From the NCBI RefSeq assembly GCF_032854445.1, contig NC_088302.1:32953979-33017978 (forward strand): 64,000 nucleotides of DNA, written 5' to 3'. The translations under genes and the position numbers were made by a program. Positions within the stretch are counted from its first letter, which is position 1; every line of letters begins with the position of its first letter. Positions 63,004 through 64,000 of the stretch are shown here, one piece after another. Source of the DNA: Liolophura sinensis. Lineage: Eukaryota > Mollusca > Polyplacophora > Chitonida > Chitonidae. The notes beneath the pieces were generated by a model, which worked only from the letters and a program-made list of their open reading frames with translations, was not told the origin of the DNA and ran no database searches.

Positions 63004-64000
63004 ATAGATCTAAGCAATCTTCCATATTAGTGTTAAATAATTCAAAATGGTAAAAAGTTTAAATACTCTAATTCCTTGACCCTTTCACATTGTTGCAAAG
63101 TGTTTATTCACACATTTTCTCAAATCAATATTCTGTGTAGACAGATAAAATTATACTGAAATTGGTCAATACAGCCTATGCGCATTAAATGCACTGCAAA
63201 GTTGTTCTTTCACATGCGAAACAGATGAGGAATTAGGGTAGCTTGAATTTAAAGCATATCTTTGCATATCTGTTTACAATAACATCACCGATATTTCCAG
63301 CATTGCTACGGCAAGATGAAACCATTTTAAGTATCTAGCTGGATCTCACCACAATCGGCTTACTGTAATTATGCGTTATAAAACAATCCAGGATCTCAGC
63401 TGACTTCCTCGTCAGGAAGGAGTATAAAAACATCAACAAGCAGTCGTGAGAAATAATTCAAATTAAATGTGGTTATGACTGTCAGCTTCTCCTTCTCATA
63501 ATAAGTTTATGCACCAAATAAAACAGGAGGTGAAAGAAGTTTTAAAAACGCAGTAAGTCTGATTTATAACCCAGATGTACAAAAATTGGGAAAGGATTTT
63601 CTGATGATTTCACTGGGGATTTTGTTGAGAAAATTAAACAAACACTATGCTGGAGTTCTGACAGTTTTTTTAAAGTATGCAGTGGAGCTGAGTGCCCCTT
63701 GAGAGGTTAGCTCTTCCACTTATCGGCATCTCCTGTGGCCAGTAATATCGCATAAATCTACCGCGCAGCTTCGGTTATAGGATCATAAAGAGCAGGTGCC
63801 TTGCTCTCAGGTCCCACGAGGGGGTAGGGTGGCAGAGCTGAAGCCTGTGAAAACCTGCCAGTGCAACCAGTGTCACACTACTTGCCAGGCAGGGTAGAGT
63901 GAGCTATGCAAACGCTTCAGCCACTAGCTGATAACCCTGCACCGCTTCTTCTTATCGCAGAACTGTGCTGGAACTGCATTCACAAATCAACTCTTCGTCT
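63004..64000. other. Unassigned right edge, with an unusually GC-rich last 330 bp
   Basis: From about 63670 the sequence is GC-richer than its surroundings and lacks an open frame longer than about 25 codons. On the plus strand CTTCTTCTTATCGCAG ends at 63960 and could be a splice acceptor, with an open frame to the edge. No RNA family or protein was recognised. Confidence 0.3.

Overview
The window reads as nuclear DNA of an invertebrate animal, most likely a mollusc or another lophotrochozoan. It is AT-rich, its genes are split by GT-AG introns, and it is full of tRNA-derived SINEs, small inverted-repeat elements and minisatellites. I see no bacterial operons, ribosome-binding sites or CRISPR arrays. 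The taxon is an inference from gene architecture and from my recollection that similar SINE tails are common in mollusc genomes; no search was run.

Three spliced genes could be reconstructed by hand with matching splice sites and reading phase. (1) At 30480-33671 (+), a four-exon gene encodes a 149-residue protein with four predicted membrane segments; all its introns are phase 1 and I do not recognise the family. (2) At 38099-44295 (+), a six-exon gene encodes a 733-residue FASTK-family mitochondrial RNA-processing protein with a basic N-terminal presequence and a C-terminal RAP domain. (3) At 46185-58797 (-), the 3' part of a GON4L gene (seven exons, 559 codons to the stop) encodes the paired amphipathic helices, an acidic and Cys-rich segment, a long Ser/Thr-rich linker and the C-terminal SANT/Myb domain. 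Its 5' part should lie beyond the right edge. Genes 2 and 3 converge, with about 1.9 kb between their stop codons.

Layout: 1-30 kb is mostly repeats and unassigned sequence, with weaker exon candidates: a terminal exon with its own poly(A) signal at 12136-12339 (-), and isolated candidates near 15.96, 24.85 and 25.72 kb (+). 30-34 kb holds the four-TM gene. 34-37.4 kb holds a SINE, a 314-bp inverted-repeat element and a 21-bp tandem array. 37.4-44.3 kb is the FASTK-family gene with its leader. 44.3-46.2 kb is a SINE-rich intergenic spacer. 46.2-58.8 kb is GON4L. 58.8-64 kb is probably GON4L intron with two tandem arrays and SINE remnants.

The most unusual structures are as follows. The third intron of the FASTK-family gene is filled by a 188-bp tandem array seeded by the preceding exon's 3' end together with its 5' splice site. 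A second local duplication in the same gene copies the 3' splice site of the RAP exon. Two SINE families with different heads and different microsatellite tails share the same 3' module, and several copies have clear target-site duplications. A 76-bp satellite inside GON4L resembles the body of a third tRNA-derived SINE. The four-TM gene is invisible as a long ORF because its exons are only 57-189 nt.
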